Assembly (NCBI RefSeq): GCF_000317515.1
Contig: NC_019738.1
Location: forward strand, 3,622,001 to 3,686,000
Source of the DNA: Allocoleopsis franciscana PCC 7113
GTDB taxonomy: Bacteria > Cyanobacteriota > Cyanobacteriia > Cyanobacteriales > Coleofasciculaceae
Direction of reading: 5' to 3'
DNA length: 64,000 bases
Part shown: piece by piece, positions 1 through 8,714 of the stretch
How the letters are laid out: each line of letters starts with the position of its first letter
Position numbering within the stretch: position 1 is the stretch's first letter
Position numbers and translations under genes: made by a program
Notes under the pieces: model-generated
What the model saw: the letters and a program-made list of their open reading frames with translations, nothing else
The model's database searches: none
What the model was told of the DNA's origin: nothing

Positions 1-128
1 TCGAACATCGTGCCTCAATCGAAGGTGCTGGAACAAAAACCCCAGAGAATTTATTGCGTGTTTCGGTAGGTCTTGAACATCCAGACGATTTGATCGAAGA
101 TTTGGCTCAATCGCTGAATTTAGATTGA
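1..128 (+). CDS. Trans-sulfuration enzyme family protein, C-terminal end (partial)
   Basis: Only the last 41 codons are present; the reading frame starts at base 3 and ends in TGA. The tail carries the segments EGAGTKTPENLLRVSVGLE and a final acidic DLIEDLAQSLN helix, which are characteristic of the C-terminus of PLP-dependent cystathionine gamma-synthase/beta-lyase (MetB/MetC) enzymes. These act in the cytoplasm in methionine/cysteine interconversion. The PLP lysine lies outside the window, so synthase, beta-lyase and gamma-lyase cannot be told apart. Confidence 0.8.
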   Translation, partial: EHRASIEGAGTKTPENLLRVSVGLEHPDDLIEDLAQSLNLD

Positions 129-301
129 CTCAGATTGCATCGGAATTCTGCAAAAACCTCAGCGTCCCTCAGCGTCTCCCACTGCGCCCTCTGCGTTAAA
201 AAAAATGATTCCAATGCAAACGGATTCGATATGACACAGCATCTCCGGAACCACCCATTCTCCCCTTGAAGTAGCCTACGAGCACTTCAGGAGGCAGCCT
301 G

Positions 302-1309
302 ATGCCCATCAAGTTACGCATTGCTACATTCAACTTAGAAAACCTGGACGACAAACCGGGAGAAAAGCCCACTCTGGAGGAACGCATCGCCGTCATGCGA
401 CCTCAACTTCAACGGCTCAATGCCGATATCCTATGCTTACAGGAGGTTAACGGACAGGAACAGGTGGGGCAACCTCGCCAGCTTTTGGCGTTACAAAAAC
501 TCATTGAGGGAACACCTTACGCTAACTTCGCCTCTGTGAGTACCATGACCGAGGATAAGAAGCAAGTCTACGATGAACGCAACCTCGTCATTCTTAGTCG
601 CTTTGAGATTCTCGGACACCAACAGTACAAACACAAATTTGCCCCACCTCCTTTGTACCGCACGGTGACCGCGACTCCAGGGGATAAAGAAGCGAAGGAA
701 GTAACCTGGGAGCGACCGTTCTTACACGCTACCATCAAACTCCCCGATAGTCAGATTCTCAATATCATTAACGTCCACCTGAAATCTAAACTACCCAGCC
801 CGATTCCAGGGCAAAAGCTCAACAATTATACTTGGAAAACCCCCTCTGGGTGGGCGGAGGGATTCTTCCTGTCGTCGATGAAGCGAGTGGGACAGGCGCT
901 AGAGACACGGATTTTCATCGATCAGTTGTTTGATGCCGATGAAGAGGCGCTAGTTGTAGTCTGTGGGGATTTTAATGCAGAAATCGACGAAGTTGCAATG
1001 GAAGCCATTCGGGGAGATGTTGAGAATACAGGAAATGGCAAGCTCTCGAAGCGGGTAATGGTGGCTTGTGAACGTAGTATTCCTGAGCCTGCGCGGTTCT
1101 CCTTGTTACACCACGGTAAGGGGAGAATGTTAGACCATGTGCTGATTTCGCGGAGGTTACTAGCGTACTACCGGGGGGCAGAAATTCATAATGAGCTGCT
1201 GCACGACGAATCCCTCGCCTTTGCCACTGATATGCTGTATCCCGAATCCGATCACGCACCCGTGATTGCTCAATTTGAGCTGCCAGATGGTAATTTGCTG
1301 AACTCTTAG
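302..1309 (+). CDS. Endonuclease/exonuclease/phosphatase (EEP) family protein
   Basis: 335 residues covering a single EEP (DNase I-like) domain. The catalytic signatures are all visible: NLEN near the N-terminus, LQEVN (metal-binding Glu), HLKS, GDFNAE (Asp/Asn pair), LDHVLIS and the terminal SDHAP. Such enzymes hydrolyse phosphodiesters of nucleic acids or phosphoinositide-like substrates with Mg2+; the substrate here cannot be read from sequence. No signal peptide is seen, so it is probably cytoplasmic. The ATG follows an AGGAGG-like ribosome site. The next gene (DUF2278/lamin-tail) starts 57 bp downstream on the same strand, suggesting co-transcription. Confidence 0.85.
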   Translation: MPIKLRIATFNLENLDDKPGEKPTLEERIAVMRPQLQRLNADILCLQEVNGQEQVGQPRQLLALQKLIEGTPYANFASVSTMTEDKKQVYDERNLVILSRFEILGHQQYKHKFAPPPLYRTVTATPGDKEAKEVTWERPFLHATIKLPDSQILNIINVHLKSKLPSPIPGQKLNNYTWKTPSGWAEGFFLSSMKRVGQALETRIFIDQLFDADEEALVVVCGDFNAEIDEVAMEAIRGDVENTGNGKLSKRVMVACERSIPEPARFSLLHHGKGRMLDHVLISRRLLAYYRGAEIHNELLHDESLAFATDMLYPESDHAPVIAQFELPDGNLLNS

Positions 1310-1366
1310 CAGATTCATGACCGAATTGAATTGAGTGAATTAATTAACCCAAGGAGACAAAAGAAA

Positions 1367-2392
1367 ATGCCTATCAAAAATTACGGTGTTTTGAAAGGTC
1401 GGGCTGTGGCTGGCAAGATGGAAAATGATGACAAAAGCCCACATTATCAAGTACATGTCAAAGATAATCAACAGAGCTACCGCCTTGCCATCAATGTTCA
1501 GTCAGTGCTGGCTCCCGTCGATTTGTTGTACTTCGTAGACGACGATTTTGATCACTCCATTACTGACAAGCTGACTGCGTTAGATTTGGGTTTTCATCTA
1601 TTGCCGAGCAAGCCAGGAGAGTTGGCTTTAGACTACATCCGGGGGAACCTATTTGATGTTACCCAAATGAAGCCGTTGCCGTACAACGTGCCTGGGCCAG
1701 ATAATGACCTGAATGAACTGATTGATTTATACATTCAACGGGCGATTAAATCTGACAAAGCCGTTGTGTATGCCTTCGGTGAAAAATGGGGGCCAGAGAC
1801 TAAGGCGGATAAGATTTTCGGCTTCCGTCCTGGGAATGGGGTTCATGACATACACATGAATCAGGGCAGTTCAGGTACGTTTCAAAAATATAACGGGGTT
1901 TATCAAGATGGGGGGCTGCTGATTCACTTCCCAGAACGGAATCAGTGGGTTGCGGCTTTCTTTGCCTTCCAGTCGCAGTCGTTCCATACTGATGATGTGA
2001 AGGGCAACCCCTTGGTAACCACTCCTGATAAACCGCCACTGCCCTTAGATCCGACCACTCCTACGGTAGCAGCACAGGTAAGAATCATCGCGGCTTTGGT
2101 TAATCCCATGGGTGAAGATCCAGGTAAGGAGTCAGTTACCTTGCTGAATGCCTCGCCTGCACCAGTAGATTTGACGGGTTGGGCGTTAGCAGATCGGTTG
2201 AAGCGTAAGTATACGCTCACAGGAATCATCGAGTCGGGTGCTTGTATGAGAGTACCGTTGAGTGGAACTGATGTCCAACTTGCCAATGATGGCGGGATTA
2301 TCACCCTTCTCGATGCCCAAGGGATTAAGATTGATGGCGTTTCTTACACCAAGGAAGAGGCGAAGAAACAGGGTTGGACTATCGTGTTCTAA
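1367..2392 (+). CDS. DUF2278 family protein with C-terminal lamin-tail domain
   Basis: 341 residues from the ATG that follows an AAGGAG ribosome site; an in-frame TTG 36 bp upstream is less likely because it precedes that site. The first ~220 residues resemble the DUF2278/YukJ family (LKGRAVAGK start, central FGEKWGPE and a repeated HDIHMNQG stretch). From about residue 235 the chain becomes a lamin-tail-like beta-sandwich (VTLLNASPAPVDLTGWALAD). Lamin-tail domains occur in bacterial secreted or nuclease-associated proteins, and the preceding gene is an EEP nuclease. The molecular function of DUF2278 is unknown. The 3' end overlaps the convergent larB gene by 4 bp. Confidence 0.75.
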   Translation: MPIKNYGVLKGRAVAGKMENDDKSPHYQVHVKDNQQSYRLAINVQSVLAPVDLLYFVDDDFDHSITDKLTALDLGFHLLPSKPGELALDYIRGNLFDVTQMKPLPYNVPGPDNDLNELIDLYIQRAIKSDKAVVYAFGEKWGPETKADKIFGFRPGNGVHDIHMNQGSSGTFQKYNGVYQDGGLLIHFPERNQWVAAFFAFQSQSFHTDDVKGNPLVTTPDKPPLPLDPTTPTVAAQVRIIAALVNPMGEDPGKESVTLLNASPAPVDLTGWALADRLKRKYTLTGIIESGACMRVPLSGTDVQLANDGGIITLLDAQGIKIDGVSYTKEEAKKQGWTIVF

Positions 2393-3174
2393 ATTGATTG
2401 ACGAAGTTGCAACTTGTGGGCTGTCCTCAGAATTTGCCCCGCTAGGATAGCCGCACCAAAGCCATTATCAATATTAACAACGCCTATACCCGCAGCACAA
2501 GAGTTCAACATTGTCAAGAGGGGAGCAAGACCACCGAAGCTTGCGCCGTAACCCACACTGGTAGGGACTGCCACCACTGGACAATCGGCTAACCCAGCCA
2601 CGACGCTGGGTAATGCGCCTTCCATCCCAGCCACAACAATTAGAACATCGGCTTGTGCGATCGCATCTCGATTATTCAGCAAGCGGTGGATACCTGCAAC
2701 CCCAACATCCCAGAGGCGCTGCACTTGAAACCCGCAAAGTTCAGCGGTGACAGCGGCTTCTTCTGCTACGGGTAAGTCAGAGGTTCCGGCAGAGATGAGA
2801 CTAATCAGTCCCGCATAGGTGGGTTGGGGTGCGGCAGGTGCTAACGCACAGATTCGAGCTGTTGAATAATATTGAACATCAGGGACTTTTTCTTGCAACT
2901 GGGCAAAAACATCTGGCTCAATTCGTGTTGCCATCACCACCGGATTATGCAGCCGCATTGCTTCCATAATCTGAGCAATTTGGTCCGGTGTTTTGCCTGG
3001 GCCCCAAATTACTTCGGGAAAGCCCGTTCTCAACGTGCGATGATGGTCAACTTTGGCAAAATCCCCCACGGATTCATAGGTAAAATTCTTCAGTTTATCG
3101 AGGGCATTAGCAGGGCTGACTTGACCAGCGGCAACGGATTCTAACAAGGATTGTAAGGCTTCAGGTTGGGTCAT
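2389..3174 (-). CDS. larB: Nickel pincer cofactor biosynthesis protein LarB (PurE-related carboxylase)
   Basis: 261 residues. The C-terminal half has the AIR-carboxylase (PurE)-like fold signature, with VVAGMEGALPSVVAGL, VAVPTSVGYGASFGG and a closing INIDNGFGA-like segment typical of LarB. LarB carboxylates and hydrolyses nicotinic acid adenine dinucleotide in the first step of making the nickel-pincer cofactor of lactate racemase. The N-terminal helical part (EALQSLLESVAAGQVSP) is also typical. larC and larE are not next to it, so the pathway assignment rests on family membership. Its stop overlaps the convergent DUF2278 gene. Confidence 0.85.
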   Translation of the reverse strand: MTQPEALQSLLESVAAGQVSPANALDKLKNFTYESVGDFAKVDHHRTLRTGFPEVIWGPGKTPDQIAQIMEAMRLHNPVVMATRIEPDVFAQLQEKVPDVQYYSTARICALAPAAPQPTYAGLISLISAGTSDLPVAEEAAVTAELCGFQVQRLWDVGVAGIHRLLNNRDAIAQADVLIVVAGMEGALPSVVAGLADCPVVAVPTSVGYGASFGGLAPLLTMLNSCAAGIGVVNIDNGFGAAILAGQILRTAHKLQLRQSI

Positions 3175-3276
3175 TCTACAAAAAATCTCTACAGGAATTA
3201 ACGCCTTGTTTAAGGACTACTCTTTCGGCAATGGTATCAAAGGGAATGTCAGAGTTCAGTTGCTGTGTTTTCCTAT

Positions 3277-5061
3277 TCAATCAGTCACCTTTAGTTCATA
3301 AAGGTTCCAGAAAGGGCCACCTAAAGCCGTGTATTGAATGCCTTGAAAGCGATCGCGCACGGCTTGCAGATTCAGTCGTTCTACCAAATGGATGAATGGC
3401 AATTGTTCGGCGGCAATTCTCTGATATTCAGCATAAATGGCCTTGCGTTTTTCCTCGTCCAGTTCCTGTACACCTTGGAGATAAAGACGATCAATCTCTC
3501 TTTCCCAATCGGAAGTTTCCCAACCAATGAGATTAGAAGTGCCTGGTTTTGGTCCTTGATTAAAGGCGTGTGAGGTTCCCGCAATTGTCCATATATTGCT
3601 AGCGCTATGAGGTTCAATGCCTCCTCCCGCAAATCCCCCAAGATAACATTCCCAATCCTGCGTATTTTTCAGTTTTGCTAGGTAAGCATTAAAGCTGAGA
3701 ATTCGTAGATCAACTTGTATCCCAATTTTGTCTAGATCTCGTTTAATCTGCACAGCCATGTCTCCTCTGACTTTTCGTTCTGAATTCGTGAGGAGAGTAA
3801 ATTTTACTGGATTTCCTTCAGCATCCAGAAGCCGATTTTGAGCATTGTATTTAAATCCGGCTCCTAGCAATAATTGCTTGGCTTTTTCGGGGTCGTAATT
3901 GTAAACCTTTAAACCCTCTTCGGGTGATAGGTAGAAGGGGCTTGTGGGATAAACAAATGAATATTGAAGTTCACCCAATCCCCGAAAAACATTAGTTTTC
4001 ATGGTTTCGCGGTCAATGGCATAGGCAACCGCTTGCCTGAATTCTTTGGTATTAAACCAGCGAGATTTGATGGGATCGACTAGGGGTTGATTTTTAGAAT
4101 TTTTGGCTTTATTCAGATTGAAAGCAATAAATGTTGTGCTTGTATCAATCCCACCGTTATAAATTTTAAAGCCAACTCGCTTTGCCTCTTGTTTGAGCAA
4201 GCTAAAAGCCTCCGGTGCTACTTCCAAATCATCCAATTGCCCTGAACGGAAACTGATGAGTTGAGTGTCGGTATTTTCGATAATTTGCCAAACAATCCGC
4301 TCAATATAAGGCAGAGGATTCCCTTGAGTATCTTTGCGCCAATAGTAAGGATTGCGCCGGAAGATTACACGCTGGCTGGGGGTGTAGCTTTCCATCACAT
4401 AGGGGCCATTACCGACAATTTTTTGAGGATCGGTTTCAGTTCCCCAAGTGGAAAGAAACTTAAGCTTGCCATCTGAACCAGTGGTGCGGACAGATTCCTG
4501 TAAAATATGAGCTGGCATAATGGGGATGCCACCCACATATCTCAGGAAGGGAGCAAACGGTTCTGGGACGGTGAATTCAACCCGTCGATCATCAAGTTTT
4601 TTCACAGTGGGGAATGCACGGCTTTGACCAATTCTTAGAGCATCTTGGGTTGGTGCAGGAATTTTGGGATTGAGGTAGATTTCGTTATAAGTAAAAACCA
4701 CATCATCTGTTGTGAAAGGTTTCCCATCTGACCACTTTAATCCTTCCCGTAACGTAACCACAATCCTCTGCTTGTCTTCTGTCCAGGACTCCGCTAAACC
4801 CGGTTCTAGTTTACTCGTTAGGGGGTTCTCATTGATTAATCCGTCGTAGAGAAAACCAAAAACACTGTAGGCAGACTGGTTGAGAGCATAGTTAAAGGTT
4901 GAAGGTTCACTGAGAACAGCGACAACAATTTGAGGCACTTGAGCCGATGCCGTTTTTAATTTCGCTAAGCTACAACTGGTCATTGTCACTACCAGCATAG
5001 AGGTCAATGAAACCAAGAACCACCGACAGCGAGTAAGGAAAGAGAAGAAAGTCGAAGACAT
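3277..5061 (-). CDS. ABC transporter substrate-binding lipoprotein, family 5 (peptide/nickel type)
   Basis: 594 residues from the ATG that places a hydrophobic signal directly at the N-terminus; a TTG 39 bp further upstream is the alternative. The signal ends at a lipobox-like MTSC, so the mature protein is probably lipid-anchored in the plasma membrane facing the periplasm. The body is a complete SBP_bac_5 domain (LEPGLAESW, LKWSDGKPFTTDDVVFTY, and a late IGIQVDLRI segment). Family members bind oligopeptides, nickel or related solutes. No permease or ATPase genes accompany it. It is a tandem paralogue of the next gene upstream on the same strand, separated by about 70 bp. Confidence 0.85.
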   Translation of the reverse strand: MSSTFFSFLTRCRWFLVSLTSMLVVTMTSCSLAKLKTASAQVPQIVVAVLSEPSTFNYALNQSAYSVFGFLYDGLINENPLTSKLEPGLAESWTEDKQRIVVTLREGLKWSDGKPFTTDDVVFTYNEIYLNPKIPAPTQDALRIGQSRAFPTVKKLDDRRVEFTVPEPFAPFLRYVGGIPIMPAHILQESVRTTGSDGKLKFLSTWGTETDPQKIVGNGPYVMESYTPSQRVIFRRNPYYWRKDTQGNPLPYIERIVWQIIENTDTQLISFRSGQLDDLEVAPEAFSLLKQEAKRVGFKIYNGGIDTSTTFIAFNLNKAKNSKNQPLVDPIKSRWFNTKEFRQAVAYAIDRETMKTNVFRGLGELQYSFVYPTSPFYLSPEEGLKVYNYDPEKAKQLLLGAGFKYNAQNRLLDAEGNPVKFTLLTNSERKVRGDMAVQIKRDLDKIGIQVDLRILSFNAYLAKLKNTQDWECYLGGFAGGGIEPHSASNIWTIAGTSHAFNQGPKPGTSNLIGWETSDWEREIDRLYLQGVQELDEEKRKAIYAEYQRIAAEQLPFIHLVERLNLQAVRDRFQGIQYTALGGPFWNLYELKVTD

Positions 5062-5130
5062 AAAATAAATGAGAGATATTTTTGAGTATTTAGACAACAA
5101 AATCGCTTGATTTTACAACTTAATCAGTGA

Positions 5131-6900
5131 CTATTTCTCTACAGTTTTAAGTTCGTAAATGTTCCAGAGTGTTCCTCCAAGAGCAGAAAATTGAATGCCT
5201 TGAACGCGATTACGTACCGCAGACATTGAGAGTGGGCTAACCAGGTAAATAAAGGGTAAATAATCCTGCGTAATTCGTTGGGTTTCCGCATAAATAGCTT
5301 TACGTTTGGCTTCATCTAACTCCTTAGCTCCCAGGATGTAGAGGCGACCAATTTCCCGCTCCCAGTCTGAAATTTCCCGTCCTTCAATTGGCGGTTGTCC
5401 AGGTTTAGCGGGTTGATTGAAGCGATGCGATCCACCATTTACAGACCAGACATTCGCCCCATCATTTGGCTCAATACCCCCTGTAAATCCTAGCAAATAA
5501 CATTCCCAATTGATTGTATTGTTGAGCTTGTCGAGAAGTGTGTTAAACGCTAAGGGAAAGAGATCAACTTGCATACCGATTTGGCTCAAGTCTGCCTGAA
5601 TTTGGGCTGCCATAGCCTCGCGAATTTTATTGCCCGCATTGGTGATTAGGGTAAAGTGTACGCGATTGCCATCGGCATCGAAAAGTTGACCTTGCTTGTT
5701 GTACTTGAAGCCTGCTCCTAGGAGTAATTCTTTGGCTCGTGCTGGATTGTAATCATAGATTTTAAGACCCTCTTGGGACGAAAGATAGTAGGGGCTTTGT
5801 ACAGAAATAGGTGAATTTTGTAATTCTCCCAGTCCCCGAAAGATATTGTTGTTCATTTGCTCACGATTAATCGCGTGCGCTACGGCTTGTCTAAAGGCTA
5901 CAGTATTAAACCAACGAGATTTAATCGGATCGATCAGGGATTTCCCGTTCCTTCGACCTTTATTTAGATTAAAAGCAATAAAACTAGTTCCTGGTGCTGG
6001 CCCATCTTCGTGAATTGAGAAGTTACTCCGCTTTTCTTCGCGTTTGAGCAAAGAAAAATAGTCGGGAGAGATACTTAAAACATCTAATCCTCCAGAGCGA
6101 AACTGAATTAAGGATGTATCGGTTGATTCTACAATTTGCCAAATGAATTGTTCAATATAAGGTTGAGGCTGCCGCCAGTAATAAGGATTTTTCTGGAAGA
6201 TTACACGCTCGTTAGGAACATAACTAGCGAGTTGGTAAGGGCCATTGACAATAATCGTGCTAGGGTCAGTAGAAGTGCCCAGCATTGTGAGAAATTTGGG
6301 CTTACCTTGAGCGTCTTTGGTGGTAATTGATTCCTGCAAGGAATGGGCAGGTAAAATAGGAAGACTAGTAATCCGTAAAAAAGGAGCAAAGGGTTCTGGT
6401 ACAGTAAATTCGACTTGGCGATCGCTGAGTTTTCGTACCGTCGGCAATGCTTCACTTTCTCCAATTTTTAGGACATCTCTCACAGGGGTGGGAATCAATT
6501 CATTGAAGTAGATTTCATTGTAGGTGAAAACCACATCATCCACGGTTAGGGGTTCGCCATCAGACCACTTCAATCCCTGCCGCAGGGTAAATACAATGCG
6601 TTGCTTGTCCTCAGAAATCTGCCAACGTTCTGCAAGGGCAGGCTCAATGGCTCCGGTGAGTCCATTTTCAGTAATTAATCCCTCATAGATATAGCTAAAC
6701 ACATTAGGCGATTCACTGCTGAGGGCATAATTAAAGGTCTTGGGGTCACTCAGGGTACTCACCACTAATCGCGGAATCTGCGCGGCTTGAGTTTTGTAGT
6801 CTGCTAATCTACAGGAGGAAAATGCGATCGCGCTGAACATCACTAGCATGACCGCTAGCCAGTGACGCCAAGGTGCAGGAATAGGGGCAAAAACTCTCAT
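5131..6900 (-). CDS. ABC transporter substrate-binding lipoprotein, family 5 (tandem paralogue)
   Basis: 589 residues from the ATG; a GTG 39 bp upstream would extend it. The N-terminal hydrophobic segment ends in FSSC, a plausible lipobox. The sequence aligns end to end with the downstream paralogue (LKWSDGEPLTVDDVVFTYNE, NPYYWR, INREQM, YLSSQEGLK), pointing to a tandem duplication. The same family-5 solute-binding role is expected; substrate is unknown. It is the promoter-proximal member of the pair, and no membrane components are encoded nearby. Confidence 0.85.
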   Translation of the reverse strand: MRVFAPIPAPWRHWLAVMLVMFSAIAFSSCRLADYKTQAAQIPRLVVSTLSDPKTFNYALSSESPNVFSYIYEGLITENGLTGAIEPALAERWQISEDKQRIVFTLRQGLKWSDGEPLTVDDVVFTYNEIYFNELIPTPVRDVLKIGESEALPTVRKLSDRQVEFTVPEPFAPFLRITSLPILPAHSLQESITTKDAQGKPKFLTMLGTSTDPSTIIVNGPYQLASYVPNERVIFQKNPYYWRQPQPYIEQFIWQIVESTDTSLIQFRSGGLDVLSISPDYFSLLKREEKRSNFSIHEDGPAPGTSFIAFNLNKGRRNGKSLIDPIKSRWFNTVAFRQAVAHAINREQMNNNIFRGLGELQNSPISVQSPYYLSSQEGLKIYDYNPARAKELLLGAGFKYNKQGQLFDADGNRVHFTLITNAGNKIREAMAAQIQADLSQIGMQVDLFPLAFNTLLDKLNNTINWECYLLGFTGGIEPNDGANVWSVNGGSHRFNQPAKPGQPPIEGREISDWEREIGRLYILGAKELDEAKRKAIYAETQRITQDYLPFIYLVSPLSMSAVRNRVQGIQFSALGGTLWNIYELKTVEK

Positions 6901-7064
6901 AATTTCAGTGTAGGAGCAGAGCGCCAAACCTATTGTCACTGTAGCGAAGCCTTAATGGAGGCTGACGCTGAGTGATTGGCAAATCCTACCGTAACGTCAT
7001 ACGGTGCAACGCCGCAGAGTCCTTCGCCCATAATAAAATTAACCCTGTTGGCAGAACATCACCG

Positions 7065-7658
7065 ATGGAAACTCTAACGCTGAATGTACCCCCTGCTGTT
7101 GGTCTGACAGACGAGCAATTTTATCAGCTATGTGTGGCAAATGAAGAGTGGCGGTTGGAGCTAACAGCAAATGGAGAATTGATTATTATGCCCCCAACTG
7201 GCGGAGAAAGCGGCATCAGCAATGCTGGGCTAACGGCGAAACTTTACAACTGGAACGAGCAAACCAAGCTGGGGAAAGTCTTTGACTCTTCAACGGAGTT
7301 CCGATTACCCAATGGTGCCAAACGTTGTCCCGATGCCTCTTGGGTGCTGCGCGAACGATGGGAAGCCTTACCTCGTGACGATAGGAAGCGCTTCCCTCCC
7401 CTCTGCCCAGATTTTGTGGTCGAACTGCGTTCTGAGACAGATTCTCTGGAGCAATTGCGCTCAAAAATGGGTGAATACCGGAATAATGGTGCTCGCTTGG
7501 GGTGGCTGATTGACCCCCAGACGCCGTTAGTGGAAATTTATCGACCTGCGGTTGAGGTAGAAACGCTCCATTTTTCCTTGAACGAACCGCCTATTCTTTC
7601 TGGCGAAGACGTGCTGCCTGGGTTCGTCCTAGATTTGGCTCCTATCCTGAATCCTTGA
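7065..7658 (+). CDS. Uma2 family endonuclease
   Basis: 197 residues from the ATG that gives the normal Uma2 N-terminus (METLTLNVPPAVGLTDEQF); an upstream in-frame ATG would add 31 unrelated residues. The PD-(D/E)XK-type core is visible: LIIMPPTGG, CPDASWV with the first acidic residue, then CPDFVVELRSETD and a following Lys-containing helix (LRSKMGEYRNNGARLGWLI). Uma2 proteins are very abundant in cyanobacteria; their biological role is not established. It closely resembles the copy at about 24.4 kb but not the third copy at 26.9 kb. Confidence 0.85.
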   Translation: METLTLNVPPAVGLTDEQFYQLCVANEEWRLELTANGELIIMPPTGGESGISNAGLTAKLYNWNEQTKLGKVFDSSTEFRLPNGAKRCPDASWVLRERWEALPRDDRKRFPPLCPDFVVELRSETDSLEQLRSKMGEYRNNGARLGWLIDPQTPLVEIYRPAVEVETLHFSLNEPPILSGEDVLPGFVLDLAPILNP

Positions 7659-7699
7659 ATCGTCGTCGCATCCCCCATGCTTGTAGTTTAGTCACCCCC

Positions 7700-7815
7700 G
7701 CCAAGAAATTAATTTCTTGCGTCATAGCTCAAGTCTATTGAAATGGACTGAAATTTTTATCCAGTCGTCTTTAGACGACTTTAACTATTAGCCAGGGGTT
7801 TAAACCCCTGGCGGG
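7700..7815 (+). repeat. Multi-hairpin intergenic repeat, copy 1
   Basis: A row of four short palindromes. The first is CAAGAAATTAATTTCTTG. The second is an AGTCTATT/AATGGACT stem, the third an AGTCGTCT/AGACGACT stem, and the last is GCCAGGGG..CCCCTGGC. Constant words join them: CCCGCC before the first, TAGCTCAAGTC before the second, CTATTAGCC before the last and GGCGGG at the end. A second copy lies in the opposite orientation near 26.1 kb with the same joining words but different, still complementary, stems. Confidence 0.8.
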
Positions 7816-7897
7816 TTATTGCGACTGGTGCAAGATGTCAGGATTACTACTTCTTATACCATTTCACTTTTAATCCGTTACACATCGACCCCCCTAG

Positions 7898-7916
7898 CCC
7901 CCCTTATCAAGGGGGG
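7898..7916. repeat. Perfect C/G-rich hairpin
   Basis: CCCCCCTT-ATC-AAGGGGGG, a perfect 8-bp stem with a 3-nt loop, in the gap between a uma2 gene and the convergent 7.96-kb gene. It could act as a two-way transcription terminator, although no long T tract follows on either strand. Related C/G runs occur near 35.23 kb. Confidence 0.5.
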
Positions 7917-7957
7917 AACAAGAAAACTATCTGTAGCAAGCATTTAGTGAATTGGTA

Positions 7958-8392
7958 TTACTGCCCCGTTCGCTGGCGATCCACAAACTTGTTATTGGGG
8001 CTATTCCACCAAAGCTGCCTAGCTGTTGTCTCGCCCACATAGCAAGCGGGTTCATCCCCACCTTCCTGGGCATAGGCTGAGCGTCCTTTACAAGCATTAC
8101 CACCGAAGGCGACATCATAAGGACAGGGGCAGTTTGGGTTTGCTTTGGTGCTGCGTTGGGTGGCAATTTTGGGGACGCGAATGCGACGGGGTTCTGTCAG
8201 GGTGCGTGTCGTTCCGGCGTCTTGAGCGCGGGTTGGGATAATTTTGAGGTTTTGTACTGACAGTCCTAGGACTAAACTTGTTACTACTAATGCAGCAATC
8301 TTTGTGTTTCGCATTCGGGCGATTTGATCGGAAAGTGCGATCGCATTTATCTCTGGTTGGGAGGCTCGCAGTGCGGTTAGGCGTTGCTGCAT
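7958..8392 (-). CDS. Hypothetical secreted protein with Cys-rich CPCPYD motif
   Basis: 144 residues from the first ATG; a second ATG 26 codons in (at 8314) puts a hydrophobic signal-like segment (IAALVVTSLVLGLSVQ) directly at the N-terminus and may be the real start. The mature part has NCPCPYDVAFGGNACKGRSA followed by EPACYVG, a cysteine/glycine pattern seen in small exported cyanobacterial proteins that I cannot tie to a function. Neither start has a clear ribosome site. Confidence 0.6.
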   Translation of the reverse strand: MQQRLTALRASQPEINAIALSDQIARMRNTKIAALVVTSLVLGLSVQNLKIIPTRAQDAGTTRTLTEPRRIRVPKIATQRSTKANPNCPCPYDVAFGGNACKGRSAYAQEGGDEPACYVGETTARQLWWNSPNNKFVDRQRTGQ

Positions 8393-8714
8393 GATTAAGT
8401 AACGAATAGCGAGGGTAATGAGGGAGTTGAAATTGCAGGAAGAGGAGAAAAATAGCCTATTTGCGAACGCGGCGTTGGACGTGATTGCTGTCTTTAGGTT
8501 TGCAATTTGAAGATATGGCTCTTCCAGGACTTAGTATGCCAAACTATCAGTTGAAACCGATGATAAACGTGATACCCCGCAATTTTCCGCAATTTAGTGC
8601 CTCCGCCGCCCCAATGAATTCTAAATAATGCCCAAAATTCTTGCAGGGCAAGAATTTTGGGCATCGCATGAGGCGAATTAGCATACTAGGTACGGAAGAG
8701 CCTCATTTACCGAA
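8393..8714. other. Gene-free stretch with a strong hairpin
   Basis: No plausible coding frame. At 8628-8664 there is a perfect 16-bp inverted repeat (ATGCCCAAAATTCTTG and its complement) with a 5-nt loop. It lies just past the 3' end of the SH3-domain lipoprotein gene and before the start of the 7.96-kb gene, so it could terminate or attenuate leftward transcription; no clear run of T follows. Confidence 0.6.
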
